A stretch of 64,000 nt of DNA from the NCBI RefSeq assembly GCF_003096835.1, contig NZ_QENZ01000003.1, positions 744,001 to 808,000 of the forward strand. The letters are read 5' to 3'. Each line of letters begins with the position of its first letter. Position 1 is the first letter of the stretch. Position numbers and translations under genes: made by a program. Positions 27,132-36,322 of the stretch are shown piece by piece. Source of the DNA: Balneicella halophila. Lineage in GTDB: Bacteria > Bacteroidota > Bacteroidia > Bacteroidales > Balneicellaceae. Below the pieces are notes generated by a model. The model saw only the letters and a list, made by a program, of their open reading frames with translations, had not been told where the DNA came from and made no database searches.

Positions 27132-29888
27132 TTACTGCACCGCATAATTATACAATAAATCGTTACTCCCTGCTACGAAGAGGTTAAACTCTCTGTCTTT
27201 TTCATTGATAAATCCAATGCTGAAATCAGAATATCCTTCTAAAGGGAATCCATCGTAGATAGAACCATCACTATTAAATAAATAGATGTTGTTGCCTGCT
27301 CTTAATCCTATTTTTTTATCCTTTGATGAGAAAGTGTAGAAATTAGGTCTACTCACATCTTCAGTCTTAAAATCATAATTGAAAATCTCTTTGCCAGAAT
27401 GATTAAAGACTGTAAGAATACCTTTATCAATAAATATAAAGTCGTTGGCTCCATCTACATTTATATCATAACTCGTAAAGATATGTTTATCAGTAAATTT
27501 GCCAACTTCTTTGGTGGTCACAGTTCCATCTAAATGAGTAAAATAAACTAGTCCTGTTTCATCGGTTGCAACTAAACTGCATTTTTGCTTACTGTTACTC
27601 TCTAAGATACACAATTTACTATTTTCTGCTTTAGAAAAACTCTTTTGTGGTTTAGAACGAACTTCACCACGGCGACTTAGAATATAATTTCGATAACCAT
27701 CATTATATACGATATAGTCCTTTGAGGCATTGACGAAGTATTGGACTGCTTGCAACACTTCATGTTCATTTTTCTCGGCTTTCCAGCCTTCCACTAATTT
27801 TCCTTTGATATCATACAGATAAGTAAGTTTATCCTCTGTCGATAGAAAAATGCGATAGTTTCTATTGTTATCATAGTCAAACAAAGCTATAGGGTTGGTT
27901 GCCGAAGAACGAAATGCAATAGGGAAGTTGCCTACTTGATTCCCATTTCTATCAATTAGATAAAGCTTGCTTTTTGTATTGAACAAATACTGCAGTTTCT
28001 TATTTTTATAGGCATCTACTTGGTGTATGCTACCCATGATGGGTTCTTCTAAAGGTAATTTCCAAAGAATTCTTCCTGAGTTGGAAACAAGATAAAGGAT
28101 GTTTTCAGTATCTTGAAAAATCAACTCACGTTCTTTACTTTTATGGTTAGTAACCATTACAGGTTTCATTCGCAGAGGATTATCCAGCCTTGATTGCCAT
28201 ACAGTTTCTGGCGCTCTTTGAAGTGATGACGTGTAGGAAATGTAACCGTTTACGTAAAGCAAATTATTGATGTTTTTTACTTGGATGCTCATAGAAGGAA
28301 ACTTCTCTAAATTTTTCGCTTTATCAGAGATGTCATTTTTCAGTTTTTCTCCTGCGTACTTTTTAAAGAATGTTCCATCACCATTCTTCGAATAGGCAGT
28401 AAATGAACTTTCATTATCAATCCAATATTTTTTCTGGCTTTGATAAAAAGAGTCGTGTTTGAGAGTTTTTCGTCTAACGATAAAATCAATATACCGTTCT
28501 AAACTTTCTTTGCTACTACCAAATACCATATAATTATCTATCAAAGTGCAAAAATTTGTCTTGGTCTCGAAAAAGAGCCCTCCCCACATCAAATGAGCAA
28601 AATCCGAGAAAGGAAATTCATACATTTTATAAGATAAGGTTTCATCAATTTTATGAAGATAGGTTTTCAGCTTTCTTTTCTGTTTTGTGGCATACACTTG
28701 TTGTAATGAATCTAGTGCATGTGTTGATTCACTTTTACTTTTGGTACGTAATACACAATACCTGTTCGCAGCCTCATTGAGTATGCGATCTTCAGATATT
28801 ATCAGTCCAATTTCACTTTCCAGTAGCGGATATATGAAGTCTTCAGGAAAAACACCTGTTTTATTTTTAAAATTCTCACTAAAAGTCCTGTAAGCTTTGA
28901 TATCTCCAGTTTGTTCCAAATAGCGCTTATAATTATCCAAGTAAGCTTCTTCATTACTCAGAGAAAGTGCAGACCAAAACCGAGTATTTGCGGGTATTAT
29001 TTCTTCAATATTCAGCTTTACAGGCTCTTGATTTAAGAGAAGATTGGTGTAGAAAAAGTCATTGGTGTTACTATATAAAAAACCATTGAGTAAAATTTTA
29101 TCCTCGCTAATGTTTACATCTAAACCCGCTTGTGTGGTAAAATCAGTCAGTTCTTTAATAAATCGAGAATATTTTTTATCTAAGCCTAGCGATAGCAATT
29201 TTGGAAACGTAACTCCGTTAATAAAGATATTCAAATCATCATTAGAAGACGCTACTTTTTTCAGTTGTTGGAATGACTCTTTATCAAGCAAACTGTTATT
29301 ATTTCTTATTTGTAAGAGTGCATCCTCTAATGAAATTTGAGAAGTGCTGAGAACAAATAAACCTTTTGCAAAGGCATAAAAATAGTCTGTATCAGCGTCA
29401 ATGTTGTTATTCATATGAACCAATGTAAATCCGCTATATTCCCTTGAAGATATTGTATAATCTTTAGAGAAATATTGAACCAATTTCTCAATATGATTTT
29501 TTTTATTACTTGACTCTAACGGGAATATATAACTAACTTCAATGCTATTTCTCCCCGTTATTTTTGTTGCAATAGTTAGTTGTGCATCGTCTAATAGTTC
29601 CGAAAGTTCCGGTTTGCTAAGTGCTTGCGAAAAATCTTGCTGTAGGTTTTGAATTCCTTTTATACTTTCCCATTTATTCAGCTCTTGCCAAACACCCTTT
29701 TCTGAACTTTTTTCTAGAAGTTCTTCAAGATCAGGAATATGAATGATAAGTTCAGAGTTTATAGGAACGCCTATTATAGTATCAATATCTTCATAATGCT
29801 CTCCTTCAGGACGTGAAACGATGAGATATATTAATCCTGCAAGAAGTAATATTGCAATTCCGATGAGTATATAATGTTTTTTTTGCAT
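27132..29888 (-). CDS. Large membrane-anchored DUF3352-like protein
   Basis: A 918-residue protein with an N-terminal membrane helix (about residues 6-25), so most of it is periplasmic. Residues about 30-560 resemble DUF3352-type domains (VPINSELIIHIPDLEELL and similar phrases repeated). The last 330 residues contain repeated short strands with Gly-Asn/Asp turns, such as YLIDRNGNQVGNFPI and YLFNSDGSIYDGFPLEG, which look like blades of a beta-propeller. I do not recognise a catalytic motif. It has its own -7 element upstream and no close functional partner. Confidence 0.65.
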   Translation of the reverse strand: MQKKHYILIGIAILLLAGLIYLIVSRPEGEHYEDIDTIIGVPINSELIIHIPDLEELLEKSSEKGVWQELNKWESIKGIQNLQQDFSQALSKPELSELLDDAQLTIATKITGRNSIEVSYIFPLESSNKKNHIEKLVQYFSKDYTISSREYSGFTLVHMNNNIDADTDYFYAFAKGLFVLSTSQISLEDALLQIRNNNSLLDKESFQQLKKVASSNDDLNIFINGVTFPKLLSLGLDKKYSRFIKELTDFTTQAGLDVNISEDKILLNGFLYSNTNDFFYTNLLLNQEPVKLNIEEIIPANTRFWSALSLSNEEAYLDNYKRYLEQTGDIKAYRTFSENFKNKTGVFPEDFIYPLLESEIGLIISEDRILNEAANRYCVLRTKSKSESTHALDSLQQVYATKQKRKLKTYLHKIDETLSYKMYEFPFSDFAHLMWGGLFFETKTNFCTLIDNYMVFGSSKESLERYIDFIVRRKTLKHDSFYQSQKKYWIDNESSFTAYSKNGDGTFFKKYAGEKLKNDISDKAKNLEKFPSMSIQVKNINNLLYVNGYISYTSSLQRAPETVWQSRLDNPLRMKPVMVTNHKSKERELIFQDTENILYLVSNSGRILWKLPLEEPIMGSIHQVDAYKNKKLQYLFNTKSKLYLIDRNGNQVGNFPIAFRSSATNPIALFDYDNNRNYRIFLSTEDKLTYLYDIKGKLVEGWKAEKNEHEVLQAVQYFVNASKDYIVYNDGYRNYILSRRGEVRSKPQKSFSKAENSKLCILESNSKQKCSLVATDETGLVYFTHLDGTVTTKEVGKFTDKHIFTSYDINVDGANDFIFIDKGILTVFNHSGKEIFNYDFKTEDVSRPNFYTFSSKDKKIGLRAGNNIYLFNSDGSIYDGFPLEGYSDFSIGFINEKDREFNLFVAGSNDLLYNYAVQ

Positions 29889-29946
29889 AGAAATATCAGT
29901 CTTAGCTTATTTAGGATATAACTTTGAAGATTCTTTTCCCTTAATG

Positions 29947-29954
29947 CAAAGATA
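29947..29954 (-). promoter_or_regulatory. -7 element of the 918-residue gene
   Basis: The complement reads TATCTTTG, an exact consensus, 58 bp upstream of the ATG at 29888. A -33 TTG at proper distance is not evident. Confidence 0.5.
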
Positions 29955-30023
29955 TTATTTTGTTCTCTCTTATGCTAAAATAATATTTGAAACGAAAGAG
30001 TAGTAACCTCTTTCTGGTTATAA

Positions 30024-30791
30024 TTAATGATTCCTTGTAAAAACAGGTTTTTTATCAGTTGAAAGTTCGGAGTTATAAAAATAGCCCTCACTATCAAATG
30101 CCTGCAAGTCTTCAGGATTTTTGATGTTATTTTGAATGATAAACCGTGTCATTAGTCCTCTAGCTTTTTTTGCATAGACAGCTATGGTCTGATATCCTTT
30201 CCCTCTATCATCCTTAAAAACAGGAGTGATTACTGGAGCATCGAGTTGTTTTGTTTTTACAGATTTGAAATATTCTTGAGAGGCTAAATTTACAATGTAT
30301 TTATGATTGTACTTTTCAACTGTTTTATTAATTTGTTTCGTAATTTCATCAGCCCAGAATTTATAGAGATTATCAAAATCTTTAGTTTTCCATGGAGTAC
30401 CCATTTCCAAGCGATAAGCTTGAATACCATCGAGCGGACGTAGTAAGCCATACAATCCTGAAAGAATACGGAGTTGTTTCTGTGCATTTTCGAGATCTTT
30501 TGATGATAAAGTATCTGCATCTATTCCTATAAAAACCATTCCCTGAAAGTACAACAATGCTTGTTTCACCTCATCATCCTTGGGCTTGTCTGCCCAATTC
30601 AAATAACGCTCATAGTTTAATTTTGCCAGATCATCACTTATGTCCATCAATTCTTGAAGCTTTTTTTTAGAAATTTTTTGAAGTTTTTTTACCAGTTGAT
30701 TTGCCTCTTTTTGAAATATTGGAGTCGTAAGCGTCTTATGAGTGTGCTTAGACATTTCCATATTTTTTGCAGGTGATATTAGTATTAACAT
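30024..30791 (-). CDS. yaaA: Peroxide stress protein YaaA
   Basis: A 255-residue DUF328/YaaA protein, which in Escherichia coli limits free iron during hydrogen-peroxide stress. It has the family opening MLILISPAKNM, the YERYLNW and VFIGIDADTLS segments, LSGLYGLLRPLDGIQAYRLE at about residues 120-139, and the KKARGLMTRFI tail. Its ATG is 2 bp after the PDZ protease stop, so both are in one transcript. No peroxide-responsive operator is recognised. Confidence 0.95.
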   Translation of the reverse strand: MLILISPAKNMEMSKHTHKTLTTPIFQKEANQLVKKLQKISKKKLQELMDISDDLAKLNYERYLNWADKPKDDEVKQALLYFQGMVFIGIDADTLSSKDLENAQKQLRILSGLYGLLRPLDGIQAYRLEMGTPWKTKDFDNLYKFWADEITKQINKTVEKYNHKYIVNLASQEYFKSVKTKQLDAPVITPVFKDDRGKGYQTIAVYAKKARGLMTRFIIQNNIKNPEDLQAFDSEGYFYNSELSTDKKPVFTRNH

Positions 30792-30793
30792 AA

Positions 30794-32041
30794 TTATAAT
30801 GATTTTTGAGGTAATTGGTATTCAATATTTATCATAGAATCTTTTCTATTTATAAAAAGATTTACTTTCTTATTTTTGCTTATTTCTATCTTTTCAAAGG
30901 TACGAATAACTTCTTGCAAAGACATTTTTAAAGCATTTTTCTTGTTGATTTTTATAATAACATCATTTACTTTTAAACCTGCTTTTTCTGCAGGAGAATT
31001 GGATCTAATATTATATACGGAGTATAATGGAATAGTAAGATCGGGCTGGTAAAAATCGACACCACTTTGGTTAAAATAAAACGGATCTTTAAAACTTTTG
31101 TTCGGTTTTAAAGAAAGCTTCTTTTTTGGATAATTGAGTATCACATAAAATCTTCTAAGAACTTCACTGCCTATGGTTCCATTTCGTCCTTCAGAATTGG
31201 CACCTCTTACATCATCGGCGTTAGGAAATGCAGTCATAACATTATGCAGTGCTATATTATTTAATAGCAGTTTTGGAATTCGGCCATACTCTCCATAGAT
31301 TTGACCGCTTAGTCCTTGTCCAATGTAAGAATAAACTGTTGTATCAGGTTTAGAGATTTGGATATTGTTATTGTCCATTAGCCATAGAGGAAGCCCAGCT
31401 CCAGTGTCGATGAGTAATTTTAACTTTTCTTTTTTATTGTTCGGAGTTATAATATCAGTATGAATATATGGCTTTCCTGCCATTATTTCCATAGGAAAAT
31501 GTGAGTAACTGCGCAGTCTTTTGTTATAATATTTCGGATTATAAAACGTTAATTTTCTCTTAGAATAATCTATTTTTAAAATAAAATGTTTCAGTAAATC
31601 ATAACCAATAATTCCGTTAATCTTATGTCCGGAAAGTTGTGAAAGTTGGAAGATATCTTCTTCAATAAAATTCATACGTTGATTGTATCCCTCAATACCT
31701 TTCAGTTTTACAGTATTGTCGAATGAAGTATAAACAGATAAACGCCCCGCCCCGCCCAAACCTACGATGGTCTCTTTTGTAGTATGATTTAGTTCTATAC
31801 TATCTTCAGAATGCAATTCCGTAATTAACGTATTCTTTAACCCTGTATCTAACATGAAGTATAATGTGTCAGATTCATTGATCGTTAAGGGTATGATAAT
31901 ACTTTTATTAATGAATTTAAAAGGGATAACAACAGCTTTCCGACGATTCGATAATTTAAAATAGTCATCTTGAGCAAAAATTATTTGCGATGAAATGAAA
32001 AAACTGATTACATAAATTGAAATCTTTAGGAATGGTCTCAT
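30794..32041 (-). CDS. Retropepsin-like aspartyl protease with PDZ domain
   Basis: A 415-residue exported protein: signal peptide (about 1-23, ending FAQ), two aspartyl-protease-like lobes each with a DTG motif (FMLDTG, Asp65; LLIDTG, Asp212), and a C-terminal PDZ domain (about residues 335-400) with SPAEKAGLKVNDVI. Two DTG lobes in one chain recall pepsin-like pairing. Whether it is an active protease is not shown. It has its own promoter behind purD and precedes yaaA. Confidence 0.85.
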   Translation of the reverse strand: MRPFLKISIYVISFFISSQIIFAQDDYFKLSNRRKAVVIPFKFINKSIIIPLTINESDTLYFMLDTGLKNTLITELHSEDSIELNHTTKETIVGLGGAGRLSVYTSFDNTVKLKGIEGYNQRMNFIEEDIFQLSQLSGHKINGIIGYDLLKHFILKIDYSKRKLTFYNPKYYNKRLRSYSHFPMEIMAGKPYIHTDIITPNNKKEKLKLLIDTGAGLPLWLMDNNNIQISKPDTTVYSYIGQGLSGQIYGEYGRIPKLLLNNIALHNVMTAFPNADDVRGANSEGRNGTIGSEVLRRFYVILNYPKKKLSLKPNKSFKDPFYFNQSGVDFYQPDLTIPLYSVYNIRSNSPAEKAGLKVNDVIIKINKKNALKMSLQEVIRTFEKIEISKNKKVNLFINRKDSMINIEYQLPQKSL

Positions 32042-32057
32042 ATAAAAGGCCTTTTAC

Positions 32058-32065
32058 CAAAGATA
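32058..32065 (-). promoter_or_regulatory. -7 element of the PDZ protease-yaaA unit
   Basis: The complement reads TATCTTTG, and its last G lies 17 nt before the ATG at 32041. It separates this unit from purD, whose stop is at 32097. Confidence 0.5.
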
Positions 32066-32096
32066 AAAAAATAAATTGAATTTTGGAGGAAGTATG

Positions 32097-33335
32097 TTAT
32101 GTAATATCTCCTATATCCTTGCGATAGAAAGAATCGACAAAATGCACTTTCTCGACTTGTTCATAAGCTTTTTTACGAGCTTCTTCCGCTGTAGTTGCTG
32201 TCGCGACAATATTCAAAACTCTACCTCCTGATGTTCTTAATTCATTGTTTTCCTCTTGAGCACCTGCAATAAAGTAGGTTGTGTCTAAATATTCAAGACC
32301 TTGAATTAAGTGTCCTTTTTTGTAACCTTGGGGATAACCTCCGGAAACCATTACTACACAGCAAGAGTGTTGATTTTTCCATTTAGCATCCATCTCTTTT
32401 CCATCAATAGCATTTTCCGTAAGTGTGAGTAAATCACTCTCTAGCAAGGGTAAAACTGCCTGCGTTTCAGGGTCACCCATGCGAAGGTTGTATTCAAGCA
32501 AATAAACTCCCTTTTTTGTTATCATTAGACCAAAAAAGATAACTCCTGAAAATTGCAGATTCTCTACTACTAGTCCTTTTAAAGTAGGTTTTAAGATATT
32601 TTTTTGAAATTTTTCGATAACATCTCCAGTCACATAAGGATTTGGAGCAACCACTCCCATGCCGCCAGTATTTAATCCTGTTTCTCCTTCGCCAATTTTC
32701 TTATGGTCTTTCGCTGAAATAAACGGAACAATCTCTTTACCATTGTAGTAGGAAAGGATGGAGGCTTCTACACCTTCAAGAAACTCTTCTATAAGCACTT
32801 CACTACCCGAGTCTCCAAAGACTTTATCCTGCATTATTTCATGAAGGGCTTTTTCTGCTTCTTGTTTATTTTGTGCAATAATCACACCTTTACCAGCGGC
32901 TAATCCGCTTGCTTTTACGACTGTAGGGTAGTGGATTTCACTCAAATGATTTAGAGCTTCTTTATAGTCGGTGAATGTTTTGTACGAAGCAGTTTTCACC
33001 CCATACTTTTGCATAAATGTCTTCGCAAAAGCTTTATTTCCTTCTAATTGCGCGGCTTCTTTATGTGGTCCGAATATTTTCAATCCATTCTCATGAAAAA
33101 TATCAACAATACCCGCTACGAGCAAATCCTCAGAGCCTACTATAGTTAAGTCTATGGAGTTTGATTTCGCAAAATCGCAAAGTTCATCAATTGTAGATGC
33201 AACAATATTAGTTCCTATTTGGGCAGTTCCGCCGTTGCCCGTAGCAAAGAAAAGCTCTGTGACTTTGGCATTTTCTTTTAACTTTACTCCTAAGGCGTGC
33301 TCTCTACCGCCACTTCCGATGATAAGTATTTTCAT
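32097..33335 (-). CDS. purD: Phosphoribosylamine-glycine ligase
   Basis: ATP-grasp enzyme joining glycine to phosphoribosylamine, step 2 of purine synthesis. The product of about 412 residues starts KILIIGSGGREHALG. It has the ATP-grasp lid phrase VVKASGLAAGKGV, the LIEEFLEGVEAS strand, and the metal-binding EYNLRMGDPETQ motif. I start it at ATG 33335; a TTG six bases upstream is less likely. It lies right behind purN. Confidence 0.96.
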   Translation of the reverse strand: MKILIIGSGGREHALGVKLKENAKVTELFFATGNGGTAQIGTNIVASTIDELCDFAKSNSIDLTIVGSEDLLVAGIVDIFHENGLKIFGPHKEAAQLEGNKAFAKTFMQKYGVKTASYKTFTDYKEALNHLSEIHYPTVVKASGLAAGKGVIIAQNKQEAEKALHEIMQDKVFGDSGSEVLIEEFLEGVEASILSYYNGKEIVPFISAKDHKKIGEGETGLNTGGMGVVAPNPYVTGDVIEKFQKNILKPTLKGLVVENLQFSGVIFFGLMITKKGVYLLEYNLRMGDPETQAVLPLLESDLLTLTENAIDGKEMDAKWKNQHSCCVVMVSGGYPQGYKKGHLIQGLEYLDTTYFIAGAQEENNELRTSGGRVLNIVATATTAEEARKKAYEQVEKVHFVDSFYRKDIGDIT

Positions 33336-33341
33336 GGTCAA

Positions 33342-33911
33342 CTATTCTGATGTTTTTTCGGTCAGCTTTCGTATCGCTTCTACTAATATTCGATGCTCTA
33401 TTTCGTGTACCTTCTTCGCTAAGCTCTCTACTGTGTCATTGGGTGAAACAGTACAAGAATCTTGCGTAATGATATCTCCTCGGTCTATTTCCTCAGTAAC
33501 CCAATGCACGGTGGCTCCTGATTCTTTTTCGTTGTTATTGAGTACTGCTTGGTGAACAAAATCTCCGTACATGCCTTTGCCTCCATATTTGGGAAGTAGT
33601 GCAGGGTGGAGGTTGATAATTTTACGACTCCACTTTTTGCAAAAATCAGCTGAAAGGATAGATAAGAAACCTGCCAAAACAATATAATCAGCTTCTTCAA
33701 CTAAAGGAAGAATGGCTTTTGACAATCCTTTCCCTCTCTTGACAACATGTGTTGGAATATTCACAAATGCAGCACGCTTAAGGCCAAAAGCTTTAGGATT
33801 ATCTGAAATAACGCAACATATTTCTGCATTTAAGCCATCATTTTTTATGGCGTTAATTAAAGCTTGAAGATTCGTTCCACTTCCAGAAATTAATACAGCA
33901 AGTTTTACCAT
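33342..33911 (-). CDS. purN: Phosphoribosylglycinamide formyltransferase
   Basis: Transfers a formyl group from 10-formyl-tetrahydrofolate to GAR, step 3. The 189-residue protein has SGSGTNLQAL at the phosphate loop, the catalytic Asn-His in IINLHPALLPKY, and SGATVHWVTEEIDRGDII with the catalytic Asp. It overlaps the end of purM by 7 bp, which suggests translational coupling. Confidence 0.96.
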   Translation of the reverse strand: MVKLAVLISGSGTNLQALINAIKNDGLNAEICCVISDNPKAFGLKRAAFVNIPTHVVKRGKGLSKAILPLVEEADYIVLAGFLSILSADFCKKWSRKIINLHPALLPKYGGKGMYGDFVHQAVLNNNEKESGATVHWVTEEIDRGDIITQDSCTVSPNDTVESLAKKVHEIEHRILVEAIRKLTEKTSE

Positions 33912-34897
33912 TTTAATATTATTGGGTTATTATCTTTTTTAATAGTACCTAATTCCATCAAACTTTCATTAATTGCGTCTTTAGCTTTAGCTACATTTTC
34001 CGGGGCAACTACGATTACCATTCCTACACCCATATTAAATGTCCCATAAAGCTCTTCCATTGCAATACCGCTTCTCTTTTGCAATTCTTGAATGATCGTA
34101 GGAACGTTTATTTTTGTAGTGTCAATATGCGCTGAAAGACCATCAGGCAAAATGCGCGGTACATTTTCTATTAAACCACCACCAGTAATGTGTGCAATGC
34201 CGTTAATAGGCGTTTTTTCTAATATTGAATCAATAATATTTTGATACAAACGAGTAGGCTTTAATAAAGCTTCATAGATAGGTTTGCCCTCAAACTCTTC
34301 ATTGTAGTCTGTGAAAACTTTACGAATGAGTGAGTAACCATTGCTATGAAATCCGCTAGATTCCAATCCAAGTATTACATCACCTTCCTTGATTTTACTG
34401 CCGTCTATAATGTCATCTTCTTCGACAGCTCCTACGCAAAATCCCGCAACATCATAATCGCCGATAGTGTACATGCCAGGCATTTCAGCAGTTTCCCCAC
34501 CGATAAGGGCAGTGCCAGTTTCCTTACAAGCATCTACTATTCCCGAAACAATCTCGGCTGCAATTTCAGAATCTAATTTACCACAAGCCAGATAATCTAA
34601 AAAGAAAAGAGGTTTAGCACCATGACAAAGAATATCATTGGCACACATAGCAAAGCAATCAATACCTACGGTGTCATACTTTTTTACATCTAAGGCGATG
34701 CGCAATTTAGTTCCTACACCATCAGTTCCACTTACCAATACCGGTTTTTTATAATCTTGCAAACGGTAAAAAGCCCCGAAACTGCCAATTCCATTCATTA
34801 CGTTTACATTATGAGTCGATGCCACAGCATCTTTTATTTTCTGGACAGTTTGGTAACCCTCTTCTTTATCTACACCAGCTTGTTTGTAAGTTGTCAT
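33905..34897 (-). CDS. purM: Phosphoribosylformylglycinamidine cyclo-ligase (AIR synthetase)
   Basis: Closes FGAM to AIR with ATP, step 5. The 330-residue protein shows SGTDGVGTKLRIA, ALIGGETAEMPGMY, GLESSGFHSNGYSLIR and HITGGGLIENVPRIL, all family landmarks. It is the first gene of purM-purN-purD. A TAccTTTG -7 element lies upstream. Residues agree with the usual bacterial form. Confidence 0.97.
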   Translation of the reverse strand: MTTYKQAGVDKEEGYQTVQKIKDAVASTHNVNVMNGIGSFGAFYRLQDYKKPVLVSGTDGVGTKLRIALDVKKYDTVGIDCFAMCANDILCHGAKPLFFLDYLACGKLDSEIAAEIVSGIVDACKETGTALIGGETAEMPGMYTIGDYDVAGFCVGAVEEDDIIDGSKIKEGDVILGLESSGFHSNGYSLIRKVFTDYNEEFEGKPIYEALLKPTRLYQNIIDSILEKTPINGIAHITGGGLIENVPRILPDGLSAHIDTTKINVPTIIQELQKRSGIAMEELYGTFNMGVGMVIVVAPENVAKAKDAINESLMELGTIKKDNNPIILKW

Positions 34898-34922
34898 ATT
34901 ATCGTGAAATTTTGATTGCTCA

Positions 34923-34930
34923 CAAAGGTA
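34923..34930 (-). promoter_or_regulatory. -7 element of purM-purN-purD
   Basis: The complement reads TACCTTTG, 25 bp before the purM ATG at 34897. No good TTG is present at the -33 distance. Confidence 0.55.
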
Positions 34931-34981
34931 CGTGTTTTTTTGAGTATTTTTAAAGACAGAATACAGAAATTACAAAGAATT

Positions 34982-35167
34982 ATGCTTAAACTATCTCACA
35001 CAATTGATAAACCGATATTGGATAGATACGGAAGTATTTTGGGTGGACTAGTTCTTTTGAGCCTTATCTTTTCTCCTATTACGAGTTTCTTCGAAAAATA
35101 TTCGAATTTATTTTTTGTTGTTTACACGCTTATAGCAATTACCTCATTAGCTTTCCAGACAATATAG
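34982..35167 (+). CDS. Possible 61-residue membrane protein
   Basis: An open frame from ATG 34982 encodes a small protein with two hydrophobic segments (about residues 17-37 and 43-60) separated by FEKYSN. It has the look of a small membrane protein, but no promoter or ribosome site is clear and it overlaps no known family that I recognise. It lies between purM and the repeat-rich segment, so it may be chance or the remains of a longer gene. Confidence 0.35.
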   Translation: MLKLSHTIDKPILDRYGSILGGLVLLSLIFSPITSFFEKYSNLFFVVYTLIAITSLAFQTI

Positions 35168-35217
35168 CAAAGTTACTTTCCTTTTAGTAGTGGTAGGTTT
35201 TACATTATTTTGTTTAC

Positions 35218-35305
35218 GAAGTCCCGCTTTCCGTTCCTATCTTTTTCTTGCTTTCGCACCGAGTTCTCCACCCACAAAAAAGGATAACCACTGCAATTGG
35301 GGCTA
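35218..35305. repeat. Flavobacterial-type interspersed intergenic repeat
   Basis: The stretch begins GAAGTCCCGCTTTCCG and ends AATTGGGGCTAA. On the complement this is AGCCCCAATT, then CCTTTTTT in the middle, then GGAAAGCGGGACTT. I recognise this layout (AGCCCC...CCTTTT...GATA...GCGGAAAGCGGGA) from intergenic repeats of Flavobacterium-like genomes. Assignment is from memory; only one copy is in this window. Confidence 0.5.
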
Positions 35306-35341
35306 ATTATTAGTGTTTTATCACTGTTTGTTTTACAAATC

Positions 35342-35368
35342 TCATACTGAGCGTAGCGAAGTATCTCA
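35342..35368 (+). repeat. Interspersed repeat, copy A
   Basis: Contains TACTGAGCG, then TAG, then CGAAGTATCTCA. It matches, with few changes, the complement of the copy at 36468-36496, so the two copies bracket the DUF6994 gene in inverted orientation. Confidence 0.55.
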
Positions 35369-35375
35369 AATCTTT

Positions 35376-36143
35376 TCAAGAGGGGAAAAGAGTTTTTTTT
35401 CTAATGTTTTTAGAGGTAGTCGAGAATTGACAATCTTTATAGATACTGTTGTCCATTAGTTTTTTTAATATTCTTTTATTTCGTTTGTTAATCAAATTAA
35501 TCGTATGGTTCTTATATTGTCTATATTCATCTATTGTCTGTGGTAATGCTGGTCTACTAAAGTTGTCAAATGGTAATGAAAATTCAATTTGTTCATTTTG
35601 ATTTATAAAGTCTTTTAAATGAAAGAATTCAATGTAACCTTTGAAATCAACAAACAGTTCAAAAAAGTCTTTGTAGTTCAATAATGTTTTAGAAAGGGGA
35701 CTTTCTTCGTCTCTATATAAACGTCTTATACATTCCAATGTCAGATCAAATCTATCACAAATTATTCTGTTTACACCGCGGGCTTGGTTTATTGTAAAAC
35801 CATTTTTTTTATGAGCAGGAAATACTATGTGACCACCGATAGTACGCACCTTAAATTTGAGTTCTTCTCGTTCCATTTCTGAAAGCCACCCTTTGAACTT
35901 ATTTTGATATTTCCCGTCAAAATGCGGACACATTCTATCGCTTGACAGATTCATGCATAGATTGTTTTTTATTATTAACCTTCCATAACTATTACTTTTG
36001 ATTTCTAATAAAAACGTTTTCCCGTTTGGTAACTCTTTACTCCACAAAAACTTATGTGCATTATATAATTTTTGACTGTCAGTATCTGGATCGCCACATT
36101 TACTGTCTTGTCGAAAGTCGAATTTAACATCAATTTCATTCAT
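35376..36143 (-). CDS. DUF6994 family protein
   Basis: A 255-residue soluble protein of unknown function. Its N-terminal half has the family look: VKFDFRQDS, a DPDTDSQ segment, then HKFLWSKELPNGK (about residues 30-42), and later a HIVFPAHKKNG phrase and an INQARG-like segment. No catalytic motif is evident to me. It is a lone gene in a repeat-bearing gap between two purine transcripts, with no clear promoter. A perfect palindrome (TTGGTTAACCAA) lies at 36225-36236, about 80 bp upstream. This looks like an accessory, possibly acquired, gene. Confidence 0.6.
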   Translation of the reverse strand: MNEIDVKFDFRQDSKCGDPDTDSQKLYNAHKFLWSKELPNGKTFLLEIKSNSYGRLIIKNNLCMNLSSDRMCPHFDGKYQNKFKGWLSEMEREELKFKVRTIGGHIVFPAHKKNGFTINQARGVNRIICDRFDLTLECIRRLYRDEESPLSKTLLNYKDFFELFVDFKGYIEFFHLKDFINQNEQIEFSLPFDNFSRPALPQTIDEYRQYKNHTINLINKRNKRILKKLMDNSIYKDCQFSTTSKNIRKKTLFPS

Positions 36144-36322
36144 TCTTATATTCTATTTTCTCGATAGTAGGTAACTTACTTACATAAGACAATGTTAATA
36201 AAACCCATTCTATTTTGAGTGTTCTTGGTTAACCAAACAATAATACTTTAAGCTATTTACATGTAATTTAAGAGAGACCTTGAAAGCCTTGCGTAAATAA
36301 ACAAAGTTTAGTTGTCGTGAAA

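Noticed and set aside
35376-36143. The DUF6994 gene as a toxin or defence gene
   Set aside because: A repeat-flanked lone gene invites this idea, but no nuclease, ADP-ribosyl, HEPN or similar motif is seen, and there is no partner antitoxin or defence neighbour.
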